Translations under genes and position numbers: made by a program
Shown here: positions 23,480-37,938 of the stretch, one piece after another
Position numbering within the stretch: position 1 is the stretch's first letter
How the letters are laid out: every line of letters begins with the position of its first letter
Assembly: GCA_013368325.1 (NCBI GenBank)
Contig: JAACJK010000111.1
Span: 372,001 to 436,000, forward strand
Reading direction: 5' to 3'
Length of the DNA stretch: 64,000 nt
Origin: Ephemerocybe angulata
Taxonomy: Eukaryota > Basidiomycota > Agaricomycetes > Agaricales > Psathyrellaceae
The notes under the pieces: model-generated
What the model was told of the DNA's origin: nothing
Databases searched by the model: none
The model's input: only the letters and a program-made list of their open reading frames with translations

Positions 23480-25576
23480 CTACCACAGACAGGGCGACGA
23501 CAAGGGAACTCTTGTCAGATCCTTCGAGATCTCAGGGGTCTGTTTGCTGGTACTGCAGCGGTAGTCTGATTGTTCAAAGGCAGATCCTGTGTAAGGCAAG
23601 AAAGCGACATAAGTAGGCATTAAATCATATATGAGCAGTTTCCAAATAAGTGGGCGTACCTTGAGCAAGGTAATAAGAACTTCATCGTCGTTCGCCAGTT
23701 TCGACCAACGCTTCGGCAAGGGGGGCACCAAGACGTTGACGTATCCTGCTTTCTGCCGAGCCCGGCAACAGCATCAGCAAGAGTGCCGAGAGCTTCATGC
23801 AAGAGGAGCATGTTCTTGTGTTGATACTTAAGACAGTGTGCAACATTGGTTCGAGGTGTGGTGCCATTCGAACCAGCATCTTCTTCCAGAGCGTGTAAGG
23901 CCCTGCATTCTGCTGCATGCTTCCTCTTGTTCTTATCGAGGACCAGTCTGAAGAGCCAAGAAAGAGAAATTACGCTCAAAGGACCGGGATCATCATAAAG
24001 AGTAAAGACCTACTCTTTCCATATTCGGATGAAGGAATTCGCCTTAAATTCGTCTGAAAGTACCTTCCGAGACTCAAGCATGTGATGCGCCGCGTCAGAT
24101 GCTGGTGGATGATAACGTTACAAACCACCCCAAGTCGTGTCAACCAGCACGAACCTTCTAATCGTTTAGAATGTTGGTCAAGTATGGGATAAGAGTACGA
24201 AGATGGAGCTCAATAGCTTCGATGCAACCTTCACGACGCATGAGTTCGCACTCCCCATTTACAACAGGCAAGTAAACAAGTACCTTCATGGCACCTAACC
24301 CCAGGATGCCACTCTCCCTCTGTAACCAATCGGTGCTTCAGGGGCACGCCACTGAACCGGTTGGCGAGAACGACCAAAGCGGCGGCTGCGCACTTATGCA
24401 AGTCCCCTTCGGTCGACAATTCATCGGCAAAGTCGTCGTTTTTGTCGGCCCGTTCCTCCCTGTAAATCTTGATTCGCGGTTTCGATTCAGTGGGAGCCTC
24501 GACCGGTTTGCCTAGGTCAGCACGTTCGAGCGAGTGGCCCCTGCCGCCGCCACAGGCGAGGCTCAATATCCCTTTCTTTGTCGAAAACTCCGCGCCTTCG
24601 ACCTCGCCTCCCAGCTACGGCCGCTCGCTCCTCCATACACCATGTAGTTCAACCAGACGAGTGTCATTTTCTCCAGCAAGGGTGCCAACTACAGGGCCAG
24701 TTCGGTACATGTGAGTCAGAACTCGTAGGCGCCGAGGGCGACGTTCTTGCTCTTGTCCTTTGTCGAGTAGAGCATGTACTCCGCAATGTTGGATCTCTGA
24801 CGTCCGTTTGATAGGGACGGAGTGTGACAGGCAGGCCATAGGTCGAGTGCATTTCTGAAATGTTCAAAGTACTGAAGTGGAGGGATTTGGGAATCGTGTA
24901 GTCGAGTGGCCGAGTATGGTTGATCTCGACGTCCATCCTCGGGGATTAGCGCAACCTAAGCGAGAGCAAATAGTCAGCATATTGTAGTAAGATAGGGAAA
25001 GGGCAAGGGAAGGAAGGTGAGAAGCGCCTCGACTGGGACCGGAAGTTCGTGAACGTGAAGGTGTTAGCGGGAACGAAGCGCTTCTACCCCATTCCTGACG
25101 GATGGGATAGTGGAAAGCGTCCGGGAAGCGGCACAAAATAGTTCAACTCACCTGTTGACGCTCAAGCTCGGGCTCCTCCAGCGTGTTAACCACTGCAAGC
25201 AGTCTGACGCTCTAGCGTCCCCAAAAATGTTACAGTATACTGGCTTCGAATCGTGACCAACGAATCTGTAAAGGCAACGAGGATAGCGTTCTTCACATGG
25301 TCCGTAACCTCCGGAGGAGCCGAGCAGATGTATCTTGCGTTGTTTTTCAAGAGGAAGCCAGCGATTGTTCGTAAGTATGCGATCCTCTTCTTGGGCATTG
25401 CGTTGAGGATGCAGGCTATGCAGGTGATATACTCCCGGGGGTCGCATCAATCGGTTGAGCTTCTGCGGTGGCGCGAAGGCGACAGTTAGAACATGACCAG
25501 ACGGATTATTGGGAGGAATCTGTGGCATACTTGAGTGATGTTGCGCTAAGCAGGGTGATTCACCAGGTTGATTCAT
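23480..25576 (-). pseudogene. Transportin / karyopherin beta-2 (Kap104-type) pseudogene
   Basis: Collinear fragments of a nuclear import receptor of the transportin family, read on the minus strand in several frames. KKRIAYLRTIAGFLLKNNA lies near 25380, LDYTIPKSLHF near 24900, DLHKCAAAALVVLANRF near 24450, KYQHKNMLLLHEALGTLAD near 23820, and PLPKRWSKLANDDEVLI near 23720. The order follows the HEAT repeats of transportin from the N-terminus to roughly two thirds of its length. The C-terminal third is absent. Frameshifts and stops separate nearly every block, so no functional protein can be made. The identification rests on my recognition of these conserved segments. Confidence 0.75.
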
Positions 25577-26375
25577 GGGCGGTCAGGAGAATCGCCTTCA
25601 GACTGTCCGGGTTGGGCGTTCATGGTACTGTGAATAGATGTGTACGCCATTCGGCATCGTTGACGCTGAGAAGAGGACAACGGTGATCGGGAAAGAAATG
25701 GGTGAGTAGAGAGCAGGGTATCTGGTGCTTGAAGTTGCATTCAATTATCGGCCATCAATCTTTCAGGCGTTGTGTATACCTGTTGTTCAATGTGGCCCTT
25801 CGTTGACAAAGCACTAGAAGCTGATGCCAAACACGGGCCCCCGCCCGGTGCTGCTTCAGGCCAGACCTCCACCCTTGAACTCGACTGTCCTCCAATCGGT
25901 ACGTTTTCAGTCGGTACTCATTGCCTCACTTCACATGTAGACATCGTCGCTTATCTAGGTCTAGCAGTCGTCGATTGGATCTGGAGCGGAAGGCCCGTCT
26001 ATCCGTGTACTGGCAGGTCCTGAGGCCTTCTCGGCTTATATGAAGGGAAAGACAGCCGCCACGTATTCATCTATTGCGTATACCTCGTGCATACCCGCTT
26101 GTCTCTATATCTTCTCGTATTCAACCCCATTATTAACGAGTAACGATTAGTTATAGACGTCTTCGAGTCCTAAGCGCTCGTGGTCCTTTCGATGGAGTGG
26201 TTCTTTTTCTTATCGGCCTCAACTCCGAGTAGTGAGGTATTAAGCTAAGGCATTATATATATAGCACGTGTATACGCTATGCCCAGGCTCTCGGTAAGGC
26301 CGTCTATGGAGTGTACGAGAACGAGTGTATATAACCGCACTTCACAGGTCGTACTTCTTCCTCTTCCTCTTCGCA
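25577..26375. other. Intergenic, no gene seen
   Basis: About 800 bp without a credible gene. A plus-strand ORF at 25772-26023 has no recognisable feature. The stretch from 26230 to 26340 is AT-rich (tatatatagcacgtgtatac) and precedes the stop codon of NTase-fold gene A. Confidence 0.4.
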
Positions 26376-27525
26376 CTAAGGAAAGGACCTTCGCCAGACC
26401 TGCGGGCCCAGGCGGTCGGTGACATCGTCAACAGGAGCGGTGTACTCGACCCACACCTCCAGGAGTCTGAAGGTACGCAAATGCCAGGCTTCTTCGAGTA
26501 AATGCACTGCTGGTGCGTGTATCTTGACGCCGTAAAGCCCTCTGAAGACGTGCCCCAAGCGCCACGAAACGGGGGGGCCCATTTTGTGCTCTGTGACTGT
26601 ATGCTTGAAGGCAAGTGATGAACACCAGTCGTCTTTGGAGTGTCGAAATGCCCACTGGCACCTTCCGCGTTTGATGGTGGTAGTTGAGTCTGGATGCTTC
26701 GGGTGTTGGTCGTAACAATCGTGTAGAATGGTTATGTCCCGTTCTCTCCATTTCACCATCTCCAATGGCTTATGGATGGCTCCAAAGTCGGGTCTACGAT
26801 TTACCAAAGCTGCGCGTAACGAATGTAAGCCAAGATTGGGCGCAACAAATGGGCTTCCATTAGCTCTAGCATATTTCGAATGCTTTTGGACGCTCACCTG
26901 TGTATGTTTCGGTTAGCTCTGGGTAGAAGGCCATGGCCCTACTGCCCGACACATAGTTCATCAAGATTGTGAGGTGGAAGAACAGCAAGGGGACAACCGG
27001 GGATAGCGACAGAGACTCTGTCAGGGTTACCCTTGCTTTCGTGAGTTGGTGAGTGAACCTTATTACCCGCTTCACTCCGTTGTTGACATTGAGCTTGCTG
27101 AAGGGGGTTCGCTGCGTGAGTATGCTGGACTCTCTTTCGATGTCCCGGACGAATCCGGTTCGTTCACATATTAAGTCGATCGCCGGTTGCGTCGCGCCGA
27201 GGGGGCAGTAGAAATTGAGGTCTTCGGGTGTACAAGATCCAGGGTTGGTTATTTCCAGTCCGACTGACCCTGATATTATAGTACCAGTGTCTTTCATCAT
27301 GTCCAAGGTCTTATCTGCTTCTAGGCCGAACGACCTTATGGCGGAGGTCACTCTCCGTTTGAAGTGATCTTTGACCGGATCGTCCATCTCGGGCAGAGTA
27401 GATAGAGCGTTTAGAGACCTCAGAGGCAGATACTGCATAACGCAGTCAATCATTTCAAGGGGGAACGGCCCATCCTTCGTTCCTAACGGAGGGTTGTTAG
27501 CGTCCACAACTAGATGTCCGCACAT
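26376..27525 (-). CDS. F-box / nucleotidyltransferase-fold protein A
   Basis: Two exons on the minus strand, 27525-26898 and 26809-26376, with an 88-bp intron (phase 1), giving 353 aa. An F-box-like start (FPLEMIDCVMQYLPLRSLNAL) is followed by GTIISGSVGLEITNPGSC and DLNFYC. This resembles the GS...DxD signature of the nucleotidyltransferase fold, with the second acid replaced by Asn. Further conserved family blocks are KLNVNNGVKRV, LFFHLTILMNYVSG and a C-terminal domain with GRCQWAFR and a final VWRRSFP. Genes B, D and E share this plan and the intron after the YTG codon. Tandem neighbour of gene B. No catalytic activity is established; it could be a pseudoenzyme or ligand-binding module. Confidence 0.8.
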
Positions 27526-27940
27526 CACGCTCACTTAGAAAATGCATTGGTCGGTCTCCCTGGGTTGAGAGGTGCTCGTATGGTGGTTTGCTGGAAGGTT
27601 GTGGAACGAGGTACGGAGCCAGACACAGCAGTATCTGAAGAAGTCTAAAATTCGAGGTGACTTATATACTGTCGCTGTACCCTCCCAGGATCGAGTGTGC
27701 TTCATACCTTTACGCCTTGGAGCTGCCAACCTTCATGGGTAAGCGCCTGGTAGTAGAAGGCAAGATCCTTACCCTCTTGGATATCAATAACCGGAGCACT
27801 GGATACTTATCTACCTATGTGTATTCAGAAGGTCGAAGCGTTGTTGATACGCGAGTCGTGACGAGGCCAATGTCTTGCTCTAAGCTTTGTTTCCAGGTAT
27901 ATGTTAACATACATATGAGAGCGTTGGGGTTGTTTGCTAC

Positions 27941-29143
27941 CTAGGGGAACGAGGTCGCCGCCACGTTCGTCTCTCCATCCGACTCTGAAACCATCTCTCG
28001 CTGCGATCTCCAGTCCAGCGCTCGCTTGTGGCATCGCATGTTGCTGTACTTTCCTTCGGATGTAGGAGAGGCAATCGAAACGTGGGTATCGACGTATTCG
28101 ACCTTCGTGGTCGACCAATGGACGTACCCCAGGTTCCACGAAACCTTTAGCTCTGAAGTGACGCGCCCCTCGCTACTGAACCGCATCTTGAGAGCGATCG
28201 GGTCATCCAGTGTTCTGGTTACTCTTTGACAGTTTTCGGCTGTTGTCAATGGGAGGGGTAAGGTGGACATGCCGTAGGAGTGATGTCGGTGTGCTGAATC
28301 GCAGCTCCAAGCTAAGTCGACGCCCATCTTCTCCCATTTCAGAGCGGCCTCCTTTTTATGCAAACGATCACAGTCTTCGGATCGGTTGATTAGACCTTGA
28401 AAAATGGGGTAATAAGTCAGTACAGACTCTCGACGGTGAGGTGAAGACAACATGATGCGTACCCGTGGATCGAGTTGTCAGATTTGGATAGAGGCACGAA
28501 ATCTCTTTATCGGTACAGTAGTTCATCATGAACGTGTTGTGGAAGAACAAGATTGGTAAGATTGGCGACGACGACGCCGACTCCGTGACTGTTATCGACT
28601 CTAGCCCTTCAGCGTGCACCAGACGACGCAGAGACCTAACCCCGTTGTTAATGTTGAAGTATTCGTTGGGCCGAGCCTCCTTCATAGCGTTCCAAATGAC
28701 AGGTGATCCTTGAAGCACATATTTGTGGGAAAATAGGTACCCTACTACCGCATCTGCGGCGCCCTTGGGGCAGTAAAGGTTCAGATCGCGAGGGACTTGG
28801 AAACCTGGTAAGACCAGGTCGAGAGCGGCAGAGCCCGATATTACGCTGCCGGTCTCTTTCAACATGTTCAAAGAAGGCAGGTTAGGGAGGCAGAAGGCTT
28901 CCCACAGGGACTGCAACCTGTGTTTGAGGTGGGTTTCCACGATAGGGGCCATCGAGCTGAGCCCGCTGATCTTTTTTAATTCTCGGAGGGAGAACGAACG
29001 AAGGAGGGCGTTATGCGTTTCGACTGAAGCCGCACTTCCTTCGGTTCCTACACGTATGTGGTCGTATATCAGCTTTCGTAAGGTGCGACGCAAAGGACAC
29101 AGTTCTCACCTGCAAATCGCTTGAGGTCGATTACGAGGGGCAT
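27941..29143 (-). CDS. F-box / nucleotidyltransferase-fold protein B
   Basis: Three exons on the minus strand, 29143-29110, 29047-28463 and 28395-27941, all phase 1, giving 357 aa. The first coding exon is only 34 nt (MPLVIDLKRFA). The core reads GSVISGSAALDLVLPGFQ then DLNLYC, again with Asn in place of the second acid of a DxD motif. Then come FNINNGVRSL and LFFHNTFMMNYC. The C-terminal domain is the same as in genes A, D and E. Upstream, at 29255-29388, are two and a quarter copies of a 59-bp repeat containing GGTGCGTACC. Tandem with gene A on the same strand. Confidence 0.8.
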
Positions 29144-29254
29144 GGTTGTCTGAGGTTCCAAGATACTGCGCCTCGAGTTATAAGGACCCCACTGTGACAT
29201 TTGAGTTTGCCCGGCGTACAGAGGCAGTCCCATTTCTCTAAGGACACACACGAA

Positions 29255-29388
29255 GCCTACGGTGCGTACCATTTCCGTGTCGTGAGCGGAGTCGTAAGGT
29301 GTGTAGGTCGGGAGCCTAGGGTGCGTACCATTTCCGTGTCGTGAGCGGAGTCGTAAGGTGTGTAGGCTGGGAGCCTAGGGTGCGTACC
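29255..29388. repeat. 59-bp tandem repeat upstream of gene B
   Basis: Units begin at 29255, 29314 and 29373 (the third is partial), each starting gcctasggtgcgtacc. The first two are nearly identical over 59 bp and include cgtgagcggagtcgtaagg and gtgtgtagg. The array lies about 110 bp upstream of the start codon of gene B, in promoter position. Confidence 0.9.
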
Positions 29389-30065
29389 TTGCTCGCCTGT
29401 CTGAGCATCTTCGATTCCATGATCAAAGCTTGTTGGAAAAGGTCCTGCACTCTAAAAGCGCAAAGAAGCCATTTGTCTGGCAGGGGTGGGTCTGACTCGT
29501 TGCTGCTGGGATCGACTGGAAGGGGGAGCGGTTCACCCGCTCGTACTGCGCTAACGTGGGTATTCACTTTCCGGAGCCAATGTTGGGCCTGTGGGATCGC
29601 CGTTTGCTAGAATCCTGGGATTCGGGTACGGGAGAGCAACGGGGGCTGACTTTGAATTCCCATCAGTCCGCAGCCGCCGATCGGCCATCGCAGCCTGGGA
29701 CCACACTGGCAGGTGCCCATCCATCCAACGTCTATCTATCTGTATACCCTAGCCGTATCCGCGCCGCATCTTAGAATACTCGACCCTACAGTCGGCGTGT
29801 TGGTTGCCAGCTTATCTGTGCTTTCTGAATATGCGCTGAAGCGATCCCGTCTGATAATGCTGGGTACCGTCTCTATTGTACATCCTGGTAACGTTTTACC
29901 TCTAACTGCTATTTTATTCCTCATCTTAACTGGTCTGCATCATAGATTCATAGGAGCATAGTAAGATTTGCGTGTCTGTCTCTATCTACTGGGTCAGTTG
30001 ACCTAGAGGCAGACACCCTTTCCCGGTTCGTCCTTCCTCCTTTAATCACACCCGTCGGCCAGGAC
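29389..30065. other. Intergenic, no gene seen
   Basis: About 680 bp. A minus-strand ORF at 29316-29567 overlaps the repeat array and looks accidental. No recognisable element is seen. Confidence 0.4.
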
Positions 30066-30641
30066 TCAGCAGTCTTCGATGCTTCGCGGTTCCGGACGAA
30101 GATGGACCCCCTTATTTTTGGGCCTCTGGGTGTGTTTGCGCGATTTGGATGATCGACTTTTGAGCACCCGCCTCGTGTCGAATGCCCCCGCTAAAGATGA
30201 GGCGCGATTGGCTTTTGCGAGCTTGCTATTGGTACGATACTTACCATTTACCGCCACCCCTCGCGTGGTCGATAGCAAGAGGCTTTTTACTGAACTGTCG
30301 TCTTCGACCCCCAGGCTATGGACAAATGAGGACCCCGCCACCAATCTCGACAAGTAGGCGATTCCTTGAGGATCACACTCCGCCGATCCTATGAGCATGT
30401 CAATTGGGCGAAAGCTGATAGGGGTGTTCTCCATCTCTGGGCTGTCAGGCTCCATGGTATTCATCATCCATTCCATGGCCTCGTCTCCCGTTTCTCCTCT
30501 CAAAAAGGACTTGGGGCTCGTGGGCGAATCCGTGGGGTCGACGTGGTCGGTTGCTTTGGTCATAACCGAGCCCTGCGGTTGGCTGTTCTCAGAGGTTATG
30601 GTCCGCTTTTCAACTACATTTGACGGGGTGTTAGATACCAT
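30066..30641 (-). CDS. Small Ser-rich protein with basic C-terminus, unrecognised
   Basis: Single-exon ORF of 191 aa from an ATG at 30641. The N-terminal half is acidic and Ser/Thr/Pro-rich (TSPKSFLRG, EMENTPISF). The last 40 residues are strongly basic (TRRVLKSRSSKSRKHTQR), a likely nuclear-localisation or nucleic-acid-binding tail. There is no membrane segment or signal peptide. I do not recognise a family. Upstream exons cannot be excluded. Confidence 0.4.
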   Translation of the reverse strand: MVSNTPSNVVEKRTITSENSQPQGSVMTKATDHVDPTDSPTSPKSFLRGETGDEAMEWMMNTMEPDSPEMENTPISFRPIDMLIGSAECDPQGIAYLSRLVAGSSFVHSLGVEDDSSVKSLLLSTTRGVAVNGKYRTNSKLAKANRASSLAGAFDTRRVLKSRSSKSRKHTQRPKNKGVHLRPEPRSIEDC

Positions 30642-31485
30642 ATAATTTTCGCTGACTTTTTGTTCGACTGACCTGTGCCTTTGTAGGTGCTCTTGGCATA
30701 AGCCCCCTGTTTCCTGTTGAATGTGTCGCCGCTTTTTAGGATCGCAGTCCCGATTCTATGCAACGAGGACCGCAATGCGGGATGGGGCGGATTGTCAATT
30801 AGCTTTTGATAACCGTTCCAAGGTTGAGGAGACTTACTCGGCAGATCCTTCTTGGTTTGTGCTACTAGTAGACCCTGTACTCAGCGATTCACAGCATCGC
30901 GGCTGGCTCGCATCCTGATTCTCTGTCTCGTGCATGGTTCGACCGGTTCTCTGGTGAATGAAGAGGGGCAGTATAGTGAAATGTTCCACCTTCGAGTTGT
31001 TCGTGTCCCTTTTATGGGCTAGTTTTCACGGCTGTAGGTCCTTACCATTGGGGGTCGTGTTCTCCGTGTACATGATACCCTCGTTATCTCTCCTATGGCA
31101 TGCTGCAAGGGTCCCTACCCTATTGATAAGAGGTACTCATGTCCACGACTCAGTTTAATAATTTATTCGTGAGGTGCTCAGCTTTAAATTTCTCGAATAC
31201 CTATGTATTTCTTAGACCCTCTCTCCCGTAGACATGGATATTTGAGCAACATCCCCTGCTCACCCTTGCGGGTGGGGCCGTTACCTCAGATCAGTTCGGG
31301 CCTGATAGGTTGTCACCTTAGGTGCAGTAGCGCTGGGTCGCCGCGTGTCAGTGGCTGGGTGTATTTGCACCACTGTATAAAGGCGTTGTCGTAAGGCGCA
31401 AGGTTTATCGACTCCTTCCATCGACGCCTTTCGCCCGATTTTTTACATCTTTTCCAAGGATCTCTCTTGCCTTACAGTCATCCCT
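30642..31485. promoter_or_regulatory. Intergenic; promoter of the LRR/F-box-like gene at its right end
   Basis: No gene is supported. A TATA-like tgtataaagg lies near 31373, about 110 bp before the ATG at 31486. It is preceded by short palindromic motifs such as gtcaccttaggtgc (31314-31327). Confidence 0.4.
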
Positions 31486-32710
31486 ATGGAGGCTTCGTCT
31501 TCCCGTCAAGGCGAAACCTCTGCCAACAAAACATCCTTGTTAGCTTTAGCAACTGAAACCCTCGCCCTCGTCGCGGCGTTCCTGGGGTTCACCCCCGCAT
31601 CCTTTACGCGATTTATGCTCGTCTGCCGGTGTACGGCTAGCGTTGGAGAGTACGCTCGGTACTCCTCTCTAACGATTTCGGGCGGACAGGGGAGGAGGGC
31701 CATGGCTGCGCTCTTGTCAGGTTCTACCACCTCCCTTCGTTATTGCACTTCGGTGCGTCGCGTATGGTATAGAGGGTGGGCAGACACCGACCTGCACCTA
31801 AATGCCGTGCTCCTCGCCGACCTCCTACCTCGACTGACGGGCTTAACGGCGTTGTGGTTGGACGCGAATCCCGTGGATGCAAACCATATCATGGAGAGGT
31901 TGGACAAATATGGGATGGTTAGGGAGCGAATACATCCAGCTTTCGCGCTCGGAGAAATGGTGTCCGGGAGCCCTTCGTCACCGTTAAATCTTCCTCGTCT
32001 CGCATATCTCCGAGTTACGGGGGGATCGATTACGACGGGCCTCGCGTACCACCGTTGTTTAGTGTCCTTGGATGTCTCGCATCTTTTGGACCACGAAGAA
32101 CTGGCTGGGCTCCTTTCGGCCTCGGAAGGGGGTTTGCTCGGAAACGCGCTTCAAACGCTGAGCTTAAAGCTTGATAGGACCGTCAACCTTGGTCTTGCCC
32201 TCCCGCTCATCGGACTTGCATACCCCAAGTTAGAGCGCTTGTCGATAGAACAACACCTTTTGAACGTAAAGGTACGATCCTGTCGATTTTTGCTCTAGTA
32301 TCCTCCCAATTGACCCGTAACTCCAGGATGTGCTCGAGTGTTTTGCCGCTGCCTCTTTGCCTACCCCGGGATTGCGTCTCTTGATTTTGAATCGCGTTTA
32401 CTCATACCGCATCCCGAGGTGGGGATCCACTTTCGCTTACGAAGGCATTTCCCAAGATCAAGTGGCTGGTCTTCTGTCCAAGGTCAAAGCCAAATACAAG
32501 CGTCTGACCCGTGTGGGTATATGTAAAGAACTGTGGGAGGTTGGAGGCGGTGGTGTCTTTTTTCGACTGGAACTCAGATACCCAGATGCAGAGCGGCGCG
32601 CAGACGAATGGACTTCGTTTTTTGGAGAGCAACTGGAACTCGAACGGTTTGTAGGGTCTCCGTTGACAAGGGTTCCTCAGCCAGTGGGCTTGGATTGGGT
32701 TGTCGCCTAA
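31486..32710 (+). CDS. F-box-like / leucine-rich protein
   Basis: Two exons, 31486-32271 and 32327-32710, joined at a phase-0 intron of 55 bp (gtacga...ctccag), giving 389 aa. An F-box-like N-terminus (LLALATETLALVAAFLGFTPASF ... MLVCRC) is followed by leucine-rich strands (LPRLTGLTALWLDANPVD, LPRLAYLRVTGG, CLVSLDVSHLL). This is the usual plan of basidiomycete F-box/LRR proteins that would act as SCF adaptors. It is not a close copy of the two long F-box proteins in this window. Stop at 32708-32710. Confidence 0.7.
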
Positions 32711-33118
32711 GTAGGATATATTGGACAAATATTGGACTTAGTCCGATTGATTCTGTGCCCCACGGCGCGGTTTGGTTGTGATCTTCAACCCTTAGTAATT
32801 TGACGAGTCTGAAATAATCCATTCGTTCGACGAGTCATGCCTTCTCTCGAGGTTGCGCGCTTTCGATGACAACACAGGGGACAGATGAAAAAGGGGCGCG
32901 GTGTTTCACTGAAGCGCCCGGGGATGTCGGACGGTTATTCACACGCGGGCTACACAGCCACATTATTGCCGCCGCAGCCCGACGCGTTTGCTTCCTGCGC
33001 CCGCCCCATTAGAACGTCAGATGTCGCCAGCCGAAGTACGGGAGGCAGAGCGCAACTTTAAATGGGGTGTATTTGGGTACTCTTCTTTGTATATTCTTTG
33101 CATTTGATAGAAAGCGGT
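32711..33118. other. Intergenic, no gene seen
   Basis: About 400 bp between the LRR/F-box-like gene and the HSP70-derived tandem array. No supported ORF or repeat. Confidence 0.5.
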
Positions 33119-33958
33119 CTATTGGAAGAGAGTACCTCTGAGAGAGCGAACAAAAGCGAAATGTTTATGGTACGAATTACAAGGTAAGGTTGATGTTATT
33201 GGGTTCGTGAGTCCTCGTAAGATACAGGAAATGATGCAATGATATAAGAGAGTGAATAATGAGAGACGGGAAGAGTAAAGAGAGCGACTCGCCAACCTCC
33301 TCGACGCTGGGCCATACTCATGGGCGGCAACGTTGCCAGCACGGGTGCGCCATCTGTCTGACCGTGGAGTCGTTGTATGATGGGGTTGGTGCGGCCTCAA
33401 GCTCCTTCTGCTTCGACTCGTACTTGTCCTTCGAGGCCATTGGATGCTCGTTGACGTCGGTCTCGAGCTTGGACTTGTCGGTGGCATCGAGTTTCTCGGC
33501 GAGCTTGGTGTCGGTCAGCGAGTTGCGCAAGTTGTAGGCGTACGACTCGAGGTCTTTCTTCGAGGTAATGCGAGCAGCAGCAGCCTCGTCCTTAGCTTTG
33601 ACCTCTCAGCCTCGAACCCATGCGATCGATTTCGTCCTTGGGGAGACGATCTCCTTTGTTGGTGATGGTGATGAGGTTGACCTTGCCATCTGGTCTTGTT
33701 GAATGCCGAGACCTTGAGGATACTGCTCGCGTCGATAGGTAACCTTGATCTGAGGAACACCGCAGGGACCGGGGGGTACCAGAGAGCTCGGACTTGTTGA
33801 GAAGGTTGTTGTAATTGGTGCGGGTGCGTTCGTAGACTTGGACGAGGACACCAGAGTGGCGGTCGGCGTAGGTAGAGGAGATCTCGGACTTCTTGGCGGG
33901 AACGGTGGTATTGCGCTTGATGAGGGCCGGAGGGTGCATTGCTGAGTTGGATGGAACT
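33119..33958 (-). pseudogene. Extra copy of the HSP70 C-terminal half (unit 1)
   Basis: Minus-strand fragment homologous to the substrate-binding domain and lid of HSP70, in broken frames. [20 protein letters not shown] lies near 33920 at its start, DATDKSKLETDVNEHPM near 33470, and a lid end near 33300. It follows the main HSP70 pseudogene directly, separated by the linker tgtaaatgtgggggttgtcg, which also borders the other copies. Several frameshifts are present. Confidence 0.75.
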
Positions 33959-35930
<1,972 letters not shown>

Positions 35931-36039
35931 GTCGGGATCGCTCGTGAAATAGGGAGGTGATGAGACTAACAGTGGTGGATAGAGAGGGTAGGACGAAACA
36001 AACAGAGCAGTGAGGTAGCGATTTGTCGCAGCCCCTGTT

Positions 36040-37010
36040 TTTATATCTACCCGAACGTACTGTTGGCGTCGACATCGAAGGAAACCTCGATCTGAGGAAT
36101 ACCGCAGGGGGCCGGAGGATGCCAGAGAGCTCGGACTTGTCGAGAAGGTGGCTGTCGTTGGTGCGGGCGCGCTCATCAACTTGGACGAGTACGCCAGGCC
36201 GGCTCTTGGCGTAGGTGGAGGAGATTTCGAACTTCTTGGCTGGAACGTGGTATTGTGCTTGATGAGAGCCGGAGGGGTGCTATGCCGAGCGGGAGGGACC
36301 TGCCCATGTGTGAATGTGGGGGTTGTCGTAAAGAAAGTGACCCGTCAACCTCCTCGACGTTGAGGACATGCTCGTGGACGGCAACGCCACCAGCACCGGG
36401 TGCACCACCTGCCTGACCGTAGAGTCGTTGCACGATGGGGGCTTCAAGCTCCTTCTGCTTCGACTCGTACTCGTCCTTCGAGGCTTTCTGAGAGGCATCG
36501 AGCCATTGGATGGTCTCGTTGACGGCCGTTTCGAGCTCAGTCTTATCGGCGGCATTGAACTTGTCGGCGTCGTCGTTCAGCGAGTTGCGCAGGTCGTAGG
36601 CGTACGACTCGACGCCGTTCTTCGAGGTGAGCCTCGTCCTCAGCCTTGCTCTTCTCAGCCTCGGGACCCATGCGACAGATCTCCTCCCGGGAGAGACGAA
36701 CTTTGTCGTTGGCAATGGTGGTGTGGTTGGACTTTCCAGTTGGTCTTGTTGGATGTGGAGACGCTGAGGATATGGTCGGCGTCGATATCGAGGGCGAACC
36801 TCGATCTGAGACTTGTCTATTGTGATTGGTGCGAGTGCGCTCAGTGCCCTGCCCTCGTAGACTCGGACGAGGACACCAGGCTGGCTGTCGGCGTAGGAGT
36901 ACAGGAGTTCTCGGACTTCTTGGCGGGAGCGGTCGTATTCTTGATGAGGGCCGGAGGGGTGCTATGCCGAGCGGGAGGAGACTGCCCATGTGTAAATGTG
37001 GGGGTCGTCG
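36040..37010 (-). pseudogene. Further HSP70 C-terminal copies (units 3 and 4)
   Basis: Two more partial duplicates. From about 37010 to 36330 there is a substrate-binding domain and lid, ending in [20 protein letters not shown], in broken frames. From about 36290 to 36040 there is only the start of a substrate-binding domain. Copies of the linker tgtgggggttgtcgtaaag, or a close form, lie at 36298-36340 and near 36985-37008. The four units together form a tandem array of the C-terminal half of one HSP70 gene. Confidence 0.75.
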
Positions 37011-37938
37011 CGAATCAAGAGGACCTTTACCTACCGACAACTCTACCATTGGCCTTCGATTAGGGCGAGGAACGCCCACCACTGTCGAGCGAGCAATTCA
37101 GCCTGATGGGCGACCGTACTTGGTGTTAGTTGGCCCCATGACGCGTTGATGTGGCTGTGCATGCAGCCGGCTCTCAGGAACCAGGAAGACGTGCGCGTGC
37201 GAAATTCTTTCTTAATCGATAGCAGTCTAAATCGCGTCCCAATCGCGTCCCCCAGTTCGCTCTAGTTTGCTGCGCCAAGCGCTGCGCTATGGATCGTAGG
37301 GTTGATCGCCGTCTCAACCACCTAGTCACATAGTTCGGGCTGAAAGCGGGCACAAATCGCTGTAAGAACCATTTATCTACATCTCTGTCTGTTCAATAAG
37401 CTCATGCTACTTTACAGTCCGTTGTAGGTGTATACATCTTCCTTATATAATTCGTGGCGCTGATCAAACTTTGTTTTGGCTCGCCCCACCAGTTTATTCC
37501 GCACTTCTCCGCTGGCTAGCGCTCGATTCGGGACTCTTTATGTCTTTTCGTGTTACATGGAGGCCCGTTTTCTGGGTTGGCACTGCCGTGTCTTCACTTC
37601 GAAGCATTTGGGCAAAGCGCGTAAGACCGACGCCCACAGCTTTGACTCGTCATCGGTCGGTTGTCGCGGAGAAGGAAATCTACCTCTGCAATGCACCCTC
37701 GATACGACATTCTTACCTTCTTGACAGCTAACCTACCTACCTTTCGACTACTTCCATCAGCACCGCGGTAAAGACGGAATTATGCAGGCTTCCCGGTAAT
37801 CGACTCTCTGTCTTCCTTTCCTTCCTCTTTTAAACCCCCAGCATTTTTTCTTCAGGGTCTCTTTGTCCCCCTGTCTCTGTATCAACACTACCGCGCCGCC
37901 TATTTCGATTCCATCCCCGTGCTCTCCCTAGTAGTATA
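37011..37938. other. Intergenic, no gene seen
   Basis: About 930 bp. Overlapping plus-strand ORFs at 37471-37731 have no recognisable features. The right end holds the promoter of the gene starting at 37939. Confidence 0.4.
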
